In this document: positions 45,413-56,549 of the stretch, piece after piece
How the letters are laid out: every line of letters begins with the position of its first letter
Position numbering within the stretch: the stretch's first letter is position 1
NCBI GenBank assembly: GCA_030844895.1
Contig: CM061231.1
Location: 1,922,001 to 1,986,000, forward strand
DNA length: 64,000 nucleotides
Source: Ambrosia x helenae
Lineage: Eukaryota; Streptophyta; Magnoliopsida; Asterales; Asteraceae
Direction of reading: 5' to 3'
Program-made: the position numbers and the translations under genes
Notes under the pieces: generated by a model
Told to the model about the DNA's origin: nothing
The model's input: only the letters and a program-made list of their open reading frames with translations
The model's database searches: none

Positions 45413-48400
45413 ATGACCAAAGACGCTGCCACAGCCACTGCTGAATCGTCCATCAAACCCCTTCCCCTTCACCCAGCTTACTCCGTCTCGAATATTCAAT
45501 CCAAGATCCGGACTTTGGACGGAACTAGTGTTACGTATTCGGCATGGGTTAAGCTATTCCGCCTTCATGCTATCGCATACAAGGTCCTAAACCATATTGA
45601 CGGTTCAGCCCCGCCTGCCGCTGATTCACCCGAGTATGATCAATGGCAAGAAATAGACGCCTTGGTCCTGCAATGGATCTACAGTACCGTTTCAGACGCA
45701 AATCTGAAACGCCTTATGGATACTACTGTAGCCCGCGCGGCATGGTTAAAGCTCGAGACGACATACTTGAGCAACAAAAAGGCTCGCGCTGCGGCGCTCG
45801 AGACAAAATTCTGCAATCTCACTCTCACGGCCTGCGCATCTGTTGATGATTACTGTCAACAGCTTTCTGATCTGGCAAATCAGTTAGCGGATGTGGATCA
45901 GCCTGTTTCCGACTCCCGACTCGTTCTTCAACTTGTGCGAGGGCTACCGGCCGAGTTCAACACCACTGCGTCTCTCATTAATCAGCAGGGTGTTGACTGG
46001 GACCAAGCAATCGCCATGTTGAATGATGAAGTCATTCGGATCGAGGCTCAAAAAGGCTCGCAGAACACCGTTTTGGCTGCAACTGCAGCCCCGGCTTCGG
46101 TCGGCACACCTTCCAGCACCACTCAACAGTCTGATCAGCAGACTTATTCAACTCGACGAGGCAGAGGACGCGGATCTGGTCGTCGGGGCAGGGGCAGAGG
46201 ACGCCACCAACAGTATACATGGAACCCTACTCAAGGACAGCAGCTCGGTTCTTTTCCTGCGTGGGCATGGTGGACTCCTCCACCATGTCCGTACCCTACG
46301 CAGCAGCAGCAAAAACAACCGGATCAGTCGTCTTCTCCGCAGGTGCAGTACGCAGGCTTTCCTCCTGCCCCCGCAGGCTATTCTCCACAGATGCATTACT
46401 CGGTTCCACCCGGGTTTTCCCCAATGCAATACAATCCTCTCTGCCCCACAGATCTGAGTGCAGCCATGGCTAATATGCAAGTCAACAACTCCAACATGGC
46501 GTGGAATTCTGATGTTATGGATACAGGTGCTGAGTCCCATGTCACTAAGGACCCAGGTAAAATTGTTATCCCTGATTCTACTCCTGTTTGTCGTAATATT
46601 ATGGTAGGTAATGGTATGTATTTACCAATTAATCAATCAGGCACGGGCTTTCACCCTTTACCAAACCGTACCTATATACTTCCCCACATCCTTTATAGCC
46701 CACAAATTATAAAAAATCTTATTTCCGTTAGACGATTTACTCGTGATAATCAAGTGTCTGTCGAATTTGACCCGTTTGGTTTTTCTTTGAAGGACCTCAA
46801 AACTAGGAAGCACTTATCTCGACATGACAGTACCGGGACTCTTTACACGTTCACGCCATCACAGCTGCCACCTCAAGCCACATTTATTGCCTCCCATCAT
46901 CTACCATGGCATGATCGTCTAGGACATCCCGGGGCGCAAGTTTTAGATATTTTAAATCGCAATTTAAATTTTCAATGTAATAAGGACAAAGGTCATAATC
47001 TTTGCAATTCTTGTCAAATTTCGAATAATAAACGTTTACCTTTTTATTTGTCTAATACATATACTTTTGCTCCTTTTGACATTATTCATTGCGATTTATG
47101 GACTTCGCCTATCACGAGTAAAACAGGATATAAGTATTATATGGTGCTAATTGACAATTTCTCACACTTCGTGTGGGTTTACCCCCTAAAATACAAATCC
47201 GAAACCTTTCCCACCTTTGCCAAATTCCATCAATTAATCCTCACCCAATTTAACCGCAAAATAAAAACTTTCCAATGTGACTTAGGGGGTGAATTTGACA
47301 ACTTAGCATTTAAAACCTTTGCTTAAAATAACGGGTTACTCTTCCGGTTTTCTTGCCCACAAACATCCTCTCAAAACGGAAGGGCCGAGCGTATGATTCG
47401 CCGCTTGAATGACATCATTCGGGCTCTCCTAGTTCATGCGAGTCTACCTCCTTCCTTTTGGGTTGAAGCCCTGCACACCGCCACCTACCTACACAATATT
47501 TTACCCACAAAGCGTCTAAATTTTTGCACGCCTACATTTGTCCTTTACCTTCGCCACCCTGCTTATGAACACTTACGAGTGTTCGGGTGTGCTTGCTACC
47601 CTAATACCTCCGCCACACAGCCCCATAAACTTCACCACCGGTCCATGCGGTGTATTTTCCTCGGGTACCCTCCCGATTTCCGCGGCTATCGTTGCCTGGA
47701 CCCCACCACGGGCAAGGTTCACATCTCTCGGCATGTGACCTTTGATGAATGTGTGTTCCCTTACACACATTCACAACCTCCCGTTTCTTACAGCTTCCTA
47801 GATGACCCCACCCCACCGGCTTTTACATTCCATAGGCCCGTTAACCAACCTGTCCCCCAACCCGTGGCCCAACACATTCCCAATCCTGTCACGATCCCTT
47901 ACCAATTCACCTACACTCGCCGTCCCAAGCCCGCCCAACCACCTGCTGCCCAACAGACCGGCCCAATAAATCCTTCTGGCCCATCCACAGCTACGGCCCA
48001 ACAACCACCCGCACCACAGCCTATCCAGCCTAACCAGCCCACCAACCAACACCCCATGACGACTCGGTCCAAATCCCGATCCAATCCCTCAGCCATATAT
48101 CACACCCTTACCATCTCACCGGTCCCTACCTCATATGCTAAAGCCCTGACTGATCATAATTGGTTACATGCTATGCAAACCGAGTATTCGGCATTACAGG
48201 ATAATGAAACATGGGACCTTGTTCCCCGTCCTCATGATCGACCGGTCATCCGTTGCATGTGGTTATTTCGGCATAAATTCAAATCGGATGGATCATTGGC
48301 TCGTTATAAGGCTAGGTTGGTGGTTAATGGGAATTCCCAAACAGTTGGTATAGATTGTGACGAGACTTTCAGTCCGGTTGTTAAACCGGCTACCATTCGC

Positions 48401-49675
48401 ACCGTGTTATCTCTTGCTGTTTCACGGGCTTGGCCGGTTCATCAACTTGACGTCAAGAATGCGTTTTTACATGGGGAACTGAATGAAACAGTATTTATGC
48501 ATCAGCCACCGGGTTTTTATGATAAGCGTTACCCTAATCATGTTTGTCGACTGAAAAAATCGCTATACGGACTTAAACAGGCACCACGGGCGTGGTACAC
48601 TCGCTTTGCTACCTTCATCTCCTCTCACGGATTTCGTAGCACTACAAGTGACCAGTCGCTATTCGTCTATCACAAGGACCCGTCAAATATTGCATACCTA
48701 CTTTTGTATGTTGATGACATCGTTCTGACCGCGTCTAATGACCGTCTCTTAACGACTATCATTCGTACCTTATCAACAGAGTTTGCTATGACCGATTTGG
48801 GTCCGTTACACCACTTTTTGGGGATTAAAGTGACACAACAGAAGAATGGAATTTTTTTATCCCAAGCTCAATATGCTAAGGATATTATTGCCCGAGCCTC
48901 CATGACATCTTGCAAACCATGTTCTACACCGGTCGATCTCTCTTCAAAATTAAGTGCCACGGATGGGGAAATCTTTTCGGATCCTACGCTCTATCGAAGT
49001 TTAGCGGGAGCACTACAATATTTAACTTTCACCAGACCCGACTTATCATATGCTGTCCAGCAGGTATGCCTTTTCATGCATGAACCGAGAGATCCTCACT
49101 TTGCTTTCTTGAAACGGATCTTACGCTACTTGCAAGGCACCATTGATTATGGTATTCGGATATTGCGGTCGACTTCTCCTGATCTGGTTGCCTATTCTGA
49201 TGCTGATTGGGGTGGATGCCCGGATTCAAGACGGTCTACATCGGGCTATTGCGTATTTCTTGGGGATAACCTTATATCGTGGTCTGCCAAACGTCAACCT
49301 ACTGTCTCGCGTTCTAGTGCCGAAGCTGAGTACAAGGGTGTTGCGAATGCCGTGGCTGAGTTGTCTTGGATTCGAAACTTGCTGTTTGAACTTCTAACTC
49401 CAGTTACACGTGCCTCGGTAGTGTTTTGTGATAATATTTCAGCGGTATATTTATCCAATAATCCGGTTCAGCACCAACGGACGAAACATATCGAAATTGA
49501 TATACATTTTGTTCGAGAGAAGGTTCGTCTTGGCCAAATCAAGGTTCTCCATGTCCCGTCCTCAATGCAGTACGCGGATATCTTTACAAAAGGATTATCT
49601 CGTGAGCTATTCCAATCATTTCGGTCCAGCTTGAGCGTCTGTCCTCCGCCCGCTCAAACTGAGGGGGTGTCTTAG
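45413..49675 (+). pseudogene. Ty1-copia gag-pol polyprotein with one nonsense codon
   Basis: A single frame of 1,420 residues from ATG 45413 to TAG 49673, broken only by TAA at 47324-47326. Order: UBN2-type gag (to about residue 220), RG-rich stretch (RRGRGRGSGRRGRGRGR) in place of a CCHC knuckle, P/Q-rich region with PPPCPYP, protease MDTGAESHVT, and GAG-pre-integrase H-x3-H...C-x2-C. Integrase follows with D (IIHCDLW), D (FQCDLGGEFD) and E (SQNGRAERM); the nonsense codon lies between the second D and E. Then RT with FSPVVKPATIRT, MDVKN-like LDVKNAFLHGEL and catalytic YVDDIVLTAS, and RNase H (SDADWGG, SSAEAEYKG, DNISAVYL, ADIFTKGL). All catalytic residues are present. Short LTRs and size suggest the Ale/Retrofit group, an inference. 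The stop probably comes from one base change. Confidence 0.95.
49654..49669 (+). other. Polypurine tract of the young copia element
   Basis: CAAACTGAGGGGGTG directly precedes the 3' LTR. The final TG may be the first two bases of the LTR. Confidence 0.75.
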
Positions 49676-49846
49676 CAGCCGATTATGCAGATGTAATTTA
49701 GGAATAGATTAAGTTTGTTATTAGAGATAATATTGTATTTGTTTTGTGTATATCCTTTCCTTATTCATAGGTTGTATCTTTCCCTATAAAAAGGGACATT
49801 GTTTCAGCAATAAGATTGATTCACAATTACAACCTAATTGCTTTCA
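49670..49846 (+). mobile_element. 3' LTR of young Ty1-copia element (177 bp)
   Basis: Identical to the 5' LTR except one base. It is followed by the second ATCCT target copy at 49847-49851. Confidence 0.95.
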
Positions 49847-49851
49847 ATCCT

Positions 49852-50030
49852 GTCTAGTCCGCTCATCCCAGGTCAATTTAGGTCTACCCCTATTCCTTCT
49901 CCCCTCTACAACGCACGCTTCCACTACTCTAACTGGCCCTGTTTTTCGTCTCCTCTTCACATGTCCAAACCATCTCAATCTCCCTTCCTTTATCTTGTCT
50001 TATATCCTAGCCACTATCTAAACACATATT
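49852..50030 (-). pseudogene. RTE-like LINE, ORF C-terminal part (right of the copia insertion)
   Basis: The minus strand reads KEGRLRWFGHVKRRRKTGPV, VVEGRRNRGRPKLTWDERTR, the C-terminal wording common in plant RTE-type LINE polyproteins. It runs to 49852 and resumes at 45112 once the copia element is removed. A stop lies upstream of the conserved block, so the copy is dead and truncated. Confidence 0.8.
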
Positions 50031-50342
50031 CAAGGTCAAACAACCACAATTTATAGACTGATAGTTGTCTGCATTTTTACAAGGATTCAATTCACAATGA
50101 TGCAACCTTGAGTCTCTTTCCTGCAGATGCATACCGAGTTAGACACGTCTGTTTCAAGCTCATAGAAATGATTTATAAATGGGCAAATAGAATGTATTAC
50201 ATAAATAAATGAATGTTACACAATTTCAATATGAGCAGAGAGCTATAAGAGGTTTATACAAATTTTCTTTCTATGAAGAAACTAAAATGCCAAAAGATAA
50301 AAAATGTAAATACAATAAAATAAAAATAAAGAAAATCAAAAG
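50031..50342 (-). terminator. 3' flank and probable 3' UTR of UAP
   Basis: AT-rich sequence after the UAP stop codon. On minus, AT-rich stretches near 50200-50330 could hold polyadenylation signals, but no canonical AATAAA stands out as unique. Confidence 0.35.
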
Positions 50343-53300
50343 CTAGAATGTGATTTCACAAGGGGCATGGAACGTTCTACCGCGACAAATTGGTTCAAGA
50401 TTTTCTCCGACGTATGAAACAAGTGGTGAAACCTCAACGCCTGCTCGCAGTGCAACATCAAATAAAAAAATTATTAATATGTTTTTCCTCTTATGAAAAA
50501 TAGTAACAAACATGCTTTTCATATGAAAGGGATTTTGTACCAGTAGAATATAAAGGCACTGAGTGTGTTAAGAAGCCGCCAGCCGCTACTACCCAGCGTG
50601 CATGCAAACGAAGAAGCAGAAGCCGTGCACTGTCTGGAGTGTCAAAGTTTGACCCGTTGACGTTTTTCACAGGGGCAAATTCTTCTTCACGTAACACCTA
50701 TATATATATAACATCAAAACAAAATAAACGACATGAAACTTAATATTTTAACTTTTTTAAATCGCGTCTCAAACTTTATAAATGAGAGAAAAATGGTTGA
50801 CCTCATAGAGTGCTGTTGAAGGTGCATATGGAAATGCATCAAATATGAACTGTTCTAACTTGTATCCGACCGTTTGACCATGGATTGATGGGATTTTCTT
50901 CTCAGCAAGGTGGTATCTGTCATTTCTCCATTGTTACTTCTATTTTACAACAACTAAGTAAAGCCGAAGAAATACTGGTGTAACCAAGGGACGGTCGGGT
51001 GCAAGAAAAAGTGAGTTTTTTAAGGAGAAAACGCGAGTTGGGATTCTTTGACTTGTCGTCGTTTAAGAATAAAAAAAAAGTTTTTGGAGAAAATTGTGAA
51101 TGTTTACGAAATTATTGTATGTCGGTACTTTTTAAGCGAAAAACTTTGAGTTTTCTTACTATATGTAAAAAGACGTTATATATCGACCCTCTCCGACCCA
51201 GAGGTTCTGGTTCCCTAACTGTCAAGAAACTACAAAGGTTGAGCAAATACTGACATGCTGTCCTTCTCGAGACCGCTTGCAACTTGGTTTAAAAAGTCCA
51301 AAGTGAACATATGTAGGCAAACCTGAAATGTAATTCAGCCCAATATTTAGTGACTTACGGATAAGTACACTAGAAAAAGGGTATAAAGGAACATACATTA
51401 CTCCAACAATAACGAAGTCGGCCGGTTCCCTGGTTAATTTCACTTGCTAGTGATTGATCCAACTCGCTATATTCAACTACAGTTACAGGTCCTCCTTTAC
51501 CACGTCGCACAAATACACCGACCTTTTCTTGAGGGTATGCCTGTAAATTGCCAATGGATCAATAAAATATCATATGTTTTATTTCTTAACAGAAAGAAAC
51601 TTCACCTTACGGACAACTTTAGAAGCCGAAGCTACACCTTTATCGATGAAATACCCCAAGAAAGTAGGATCACCAACGCGAACCTGATAAAAACAATAAC
51701 ATCACTATGCATTTTTTTCATTAATAAAATAAAAGAAAGATTGAAGTAACGGAAACTACAAACCAAAGCGTTGTCTACTCCATAACAATCCAGATATTTG
51801 ACGCCCCTCGTTGACATATCTTGCAATAGTCTTGAATACTTCAATGCTGAATGTTAAGATCATGATATAAACAATCAGAGGGTGTTTGTCATTGTGTTTT
51901 GAATGAGTTAAAACAAAACGGGACGCAAGAGATAGTGTTTGGCAAGTCTGATTGTATACCTGAATAAACGCCTCCATTTCCGTCGGGAGCTTTTGCCACC
52001 TGGAATGGAGTTTCCATGATAAATCTACCGTCTTTTGAAACACAAGGTATCGTGCCTTGTGAAAAGAATGTGACCTGCGCCAAATAGCTTAAAAGTTAAG
52101 TAAAATATGCCAAAAAAAAATAAAAAAAAAATAACACCTTACCTGATCATTGTTGAGACCAAAATATTTGTTAGTTTTGAAAAAATCGCGTGTGGCTTTA
52201 TCTGTAAATGGGCTGGTCATTATGTACCAATGAATTGGCACAACATTACCAGAACCTGCATAAACTATAAAAAGATTGTGACATCATGAAACGGAACATG
52301 TGTTTGCAGACAATTACACGATCAAACTCACCCTCGTCTAACGATTGAGCGGCTAATCTCTGCAGACACATAATCCGCTCAGCCTGAAGTTGGAAGAGTG
52401 ACTTTCCTGATGGAAGCCCGATATCTAGAATAGCAACAAACAATGACATTAAAACCGAAAGTTATTTGATAAATTCAAGAAACACGAATCTTATCTAAAA
52501 CACTTACTAAAACATCCTTTTGGGGCAGAACTTCCAAGTCGTGTCCCCTGCATTTGAAACGCAAATCATAAAGAACGCATAGAAGAAAAGAGAAAACAAC
52601 ATTTTAACAAAAAAACAGTTAACTTAGGATAACAGCAGAAGATATACCTGTCCACCTGATAAAAGAAGAACAGCTAATTTCCCATCTGAAATAGCCTTCA
52701 ACCCCATATTCCACCATTTTTCTCTATCTTCAATCTTTCTATTTTCCACAGTTGACACAAAAGCCTCTGGCACCGGCTCTATGGCAGCCGGCGGCAGCCC
52801 TGATTCATCACACATATAACCAACCAATAAATTTCATCAAACACACACACACACACTTGTCCCAAACATAAACTGAAAACACCAACCATGTGACTGAAAT
52901 GAGCAACGGATCATTCTATCAATCCTTTGAAGATCCAAATTCTGCAAGATTACAATACATGAACCACACATTACACATGTCATCAAACCAATGTAACAAT
53001 TATCAATTATCACATCTCACACAAGATTTACCCTACGCAAATCCCTCATCATTCGTGGACAGGAGAGATATTGGGCTCATAAGAACATCAATATCACCCA
53101 CGTGTTTGGGCCCAATGGCCGTGGGTGATATAACTACACAGTTATGCGTGACGGAACAAAAACAGTACCAAGATGGGTGACCTGCTGAAGTTTTCACACA
53201 ACCACCCTAAAACAAATGCATGAGCTCCCAATGGGCAGAGCCGCAAAGCAGACAACATTGGTGGGTACTAGAGTCCGGATGTTACAATTATTGAATCACA

Positions 53301-54599
53301 ATTAGGTTTCCCAATCTAATCAATCCAGATTATAACTGTAACAACTATCTAATTTGCTAAAAACGAGAGCAACCAAAAACCAATACGTGAGCTCTAGCGG
53401 GCAGAACTGATAACACTAATTGGTAAGGGACTTCTGATGTTACGATTATCGAACCAAAGTTAACGTTTTTCAATCTAAGCAAACCAGTTTACAACTATAC
53501 CAACAACCTAAATTGCTAAAAATAACACTGAAGTAAAGTAATAAACAAGAACCACTAAATTACAACTGCGTATAAAAAGAACCAGTTTACAACACCTAGA
53601 GCTGTAAACGAACCGAACATTCAACGAACAGTTCGTGAACCGTTCCGCGGGAAGTTCGTTCATGTAACAAGAAATTTCGTTCTATTAGTTAAATGAACGA
53701 GCACAAATAGATGCCTCATTCGTTCAAATGGGTTTGTGAACGTTCGCTAATGTGTTTGTGAACTCTCGTACATTTACGTTTTTTCATGCTCGTTTGTTTA
53801 TGTTGTTCGTTAAAGATTTTTGTGCATTTATTTCTCGTATCTAAATTGTTTATATTCTTTAATTCTAATTTATTTATTACCCTAACAAACAATGCAGGAA
53901 ACCTCATTCCCACTTTGTTTATGCACCATTCCTTTTTCCTATTCATTATTCACATCGACGAATACCATCGACTACCATTCCACGATTAGGACTTCAGGTT
54001 CCAGTGATGCTCCCTCCGCCATCCACCTTTAGCCTCTCCCACATCCACCGATTTTATTTGTGTTCGTTTGTGTTTGTGAACCGTTCATTAACACGTTCAT
54101 TTCCTTAATGAACGAACACGAACATTAATTCTCATTGGGTAAGTGTTTATGAACGTTCGTGAACACATAATTTCTTTAACGAACGAACATAAACAAGGCC
54201 TTCTATTAATGTTCGTTCGGTTCGTTTACGGCCTAACTATACAAACAACCTAAATTGCTAAAAATAAAAGGTTCCAATTGGGTATAAAAATAAAAAAAAT
54301 AAAAACAGTATACCACTATACCAACAACCTAAATTGCTAAAAATAGTAACAAACAAACAAAATAATCTAACAAAAACACAAAATTTCCATCTGGGTATGA
54401 AAAAAAAAAAAAAAAAAAAAACCTCAATTTCTTGAACAAGAAAATTCTGTTGATCAGAAGACAACTGATCCCAGAAAGCAAAGGCATCTTCTTGCCCATA
54501 ATCTTTAAGCCTCTCAACCAGAGCCTGAGGTGGTGGTGGAGAAGGAGACGATGATCCATTGCTGTTATTATTATTATTATCAGTGGTGGGTTCCCTCAT
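50343..54599 (-). CDS. UAP1: UDP-N-acetylglucosamine pyrophosphorylase
   Basis: Fourteen exons splice to 495 aa with all frames agreeing: 54599-54423, 52941-52887, 52799-52648, 52547-52508, 52424-52332, 52255-52143, 52074-51960, 51846-51764, 51683-51606, 51540-51397, 51322-51255, 50916-50802, 50697-50541 and 50440-50343. All introns are GT-AG. The enzyme joins UTP and N-acetylglucosamine-1-phosphate to UDP-GlcNAc in the cytosol, feeding N-glycans, GPI anchors and O-GlcNAc. It has the nucleotide-binding loop [13 protein letters not shown] with PKGC, then [33 protein letters not shown], and [20 protein letters not shown]. Length is close to plant homologues (about 500 aa). The start at MREPTT matches the conserved plant N-terminus, followed by an N- and P-rich local expansion. 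Intron 1 (1,481 bp) holds a hAT-like element. Confidence 0.96.
53215..53530. repeat. Diverged direct duplication in UAP intron 1
   Basis: GTGAGCTCCCAATGGGCAGA (53220) and what follows recur in diverged form at 53388 (GTGAGCTCTAGCGGGCAGA). ACCAACAACCTAAATTGCTA occurs at about 53500 and again at about 54320, with a one-base variant near 54242. The intron has grown by local duplication besides the hAT insertion. Confidence 0.6.
53597..54235. mobile_element. hAT-like non-autonomous element 4 (639 bp) in UAP intron 1
   Basis: Ends TAGAGCTGTAAACGAACCGAA and the complement TAGGCCGTAAACGAACCGAAC are a good terminal inverted repeat. The interior is rich in GAACGAACACGAAC words like element 1 at 31.6 kb, so both belong to one family. 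Flanking 8-mers (ACAACACC, ACTATACA) agree only partly, so the duplication has decayed. Confidence 0.7.
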
Positions 54600-55184
54600 T
54601 GTGTTAACTGTCAAGACTGTTGCTTTTCAGCTGATCTGTGAGTGTGTGTGTAGATCTTAAAGAAAGAGATGGGTGTGTAATGTGTTTGATTGTTTATTAA
54701 TGGTGAATGGTTGGAGTGTGGTGGGAAATAACGATCTGCCAGTTGGGTTAGTTGGTGGGATGGGTTGGGTTGGGTTGGGTTAAAGAGGGAGATAGATACA
54801 AAAAGAGGTTAGATCAAATGAAATGATTTGGTTTATGATTGGTGGTTTGTAAGATAATGATAATGATAATGATAATGATAATGATAATGTTTATAATGAT
54901 TTAAAGTGATTGAGTGTAATGATATTCATATTTGATACTCTTCTTTTTTGTTTTTTTAACAGCCTATAAAAGCCTGATTAACGAGGAAAATCCAATAGCA
55001 AAATGTCACCCACACCTCTTAACGCATACGGCGACGCCACCATTTTAAGGGATGCTCACCGCTCAAAGGCTAGTGTGGTAAAACTTCTGGCTTAACTTGT
55101 AATAATTTTGCTTTAGATGAAACTTCAATCATGACTTTATATTGGAAATCTATGGGCCGTCAATGCACGAGAAGGTGATTGACT
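54600..55184 (-). promoter_or_regulatory. Upstream region of UAP with two short tandem repeats
   Basis: Contains GGGTT repeats (54762-54781) and six GATAAT units (54853-54889), both within 300 bp upstream of the UAP start. No clear TATA box can be assigned. Nothing else is recognisable. Confidence 0.5.
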
Positions 55185-55196
55185 ATTTTATACCCT

Positions 55197-55442
55197 GTTT
55201 TTTTTAATGGCCAACAAATCAATCCTGAGCACTCTCGAAGTACGCACTGGATAAAGGAGTACTCCTAAGGTAACTCGGGTCCACCAGTAAATTTACACCA
55301 GTTCCCAAGGAAAACCTGCCGCCCGAAAGCCCACAACGGTAAAACCCGCCCACCAGCAGCATTTTGCTGCCGATAGGACTCGAACTCCCCACCTCACATA
55401 AGGAAAGCAAGAATAGTGTCACTCCACCATAAGGGGATTGTG
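55197..55442 (-). mobile_element. tRNA-derived SINE (246 bp), minus strand
   Basis: On minus, an A-box-like TATGGTGGAGTGACA is followed by the B box GAGTTCGAGTCCT (55389-55377), a body, and a 3' T/A-rich end. Flanks are ATTTTATACCCT (55185-55196) and ATTTGATACCCT (55443-55454), a 12-bp duplication with one mismatch. No coding capacity; it would have been copied by LINE machinery. Confidence 0.82.
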
Positions 55443-55454
55443 ATTTGATACCCT

Positions 55455-56014
55455 CTTAGATGTGTCTTTTGCAAATTAGTATTATAAAGTCATAATTCTT
55501 ATCATGTCGTGGGCTTATAATAAAGCATTATTATTTGTAATAGCAAATGTTGGGTTGATTGTGTTTTTTAGTGCATCATGCATTGGTCTACGATAGGAAA
55601 AAGTTGGGTAGATTGTGTCTTTTTGTGTTATTGTTTTCTACATGAAGGTATAATATAGTAGGTTATGCAATTCGAAATTATTATATTTATTTTTTGGATG
55701 ATTTGTAGAATAATAATGCATTTGTATTTGTAATGAGATGTATACATGGGCTCACAAATTTCATCATCACACCTAACCTAGATGCGCTTGTATAACGGTA
55801 GTTCATTGATTGGGTTTCGGGTCTTTTTTTTTTTTTTTTTAAGGTTTGTGATCAAAACTAAAGAAAGAGATTGAGCCGAATTCAAATTCGGTTTGTTTGG
55901 ACCATTTTGAATTCCGGTTGACTTAGCTTGGCCGAAAAGCCCCTAATCGACGAAGCTAAACTGAGATAGTCAAAAGAGAAAGTATACGATATAAAGTGTG
56001 TTAACGTGAGAAGC
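55455..56014. other. Intergenic, no feature seen
   Basis: AT-rich DNA with a poly(T) tract at 55827-55842. No ORF or element boundary is supported. Confidence 0.5.
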
Positions 56015-56029
56015 AATAAGAAGCCACCA

Positions 56030-56261
56030 TACCTTGCTAGGCTTATACACTGGACACCATAGTGGCATCTTGGTGGTGAGATAAGACTTAGGGGCCATAT
56101 GGTTCTGGGTTCGAATCTCACAAAGGGAGTTTTCTCATAATTATGAGTTTCCTCCTGAATTTGTGACTTGGTGGTGGAATATGATCGCGTGGCAACATTG
56201 GTGGCACGATGATACTCCAGTGTTCCGTGAGTGATTCCAATTTGTTGGCCGTTCAAAAAAA
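56030..56261 (+). mobile_element. tRNA-derived SINE (232 bp), plus strand
   Basis: A degenerate A box (TTGGTGGTGAGA, about 56075) and a strong B box GGGTTCGAATCTC (56107-56119) are followed by a body and an A-rich tail. A perfect 15-bp target duplication AATAAGAAGCCACCA lies at 56015-56029 and 56262-56276, fixing both ends. Confidence 0.93.
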
Positions 56262-56549
56262 AATAAGAAGCCACCAGATGATGACAAGTGTCCTATTAAC
56301 CAAACCCCAGTTAACCTAACCAAACTATAATTACTCTTAATATCAGTTTAACCCAAGGGCATTCCAGACTTTTTTCACACGTAACTGATTACGTGAATCA
56401 CGGTCGTTATTTTTGTAAACGATATTTTCAAATCAGAATTTAAATTCTAAAAACACAGACGATCTCACACACACACATTACGTTTCAATCCAATTACGAT
56501 TCAAACTCAATTTGATTATCACGATTACAGTTTAATCGATCAATTCATC

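Noticed and set aside
47573..48096. Several minus-strand ORFs of 61-84 codons over the young copia element
   Set aside because: They are shadows of the pol frame.
52890..53180. 96-codon plus-strand ORF
   Set aside because: It is antisense to UAP exon 2 and intron 1 sequence, while the minus strand gives the conserved protein.
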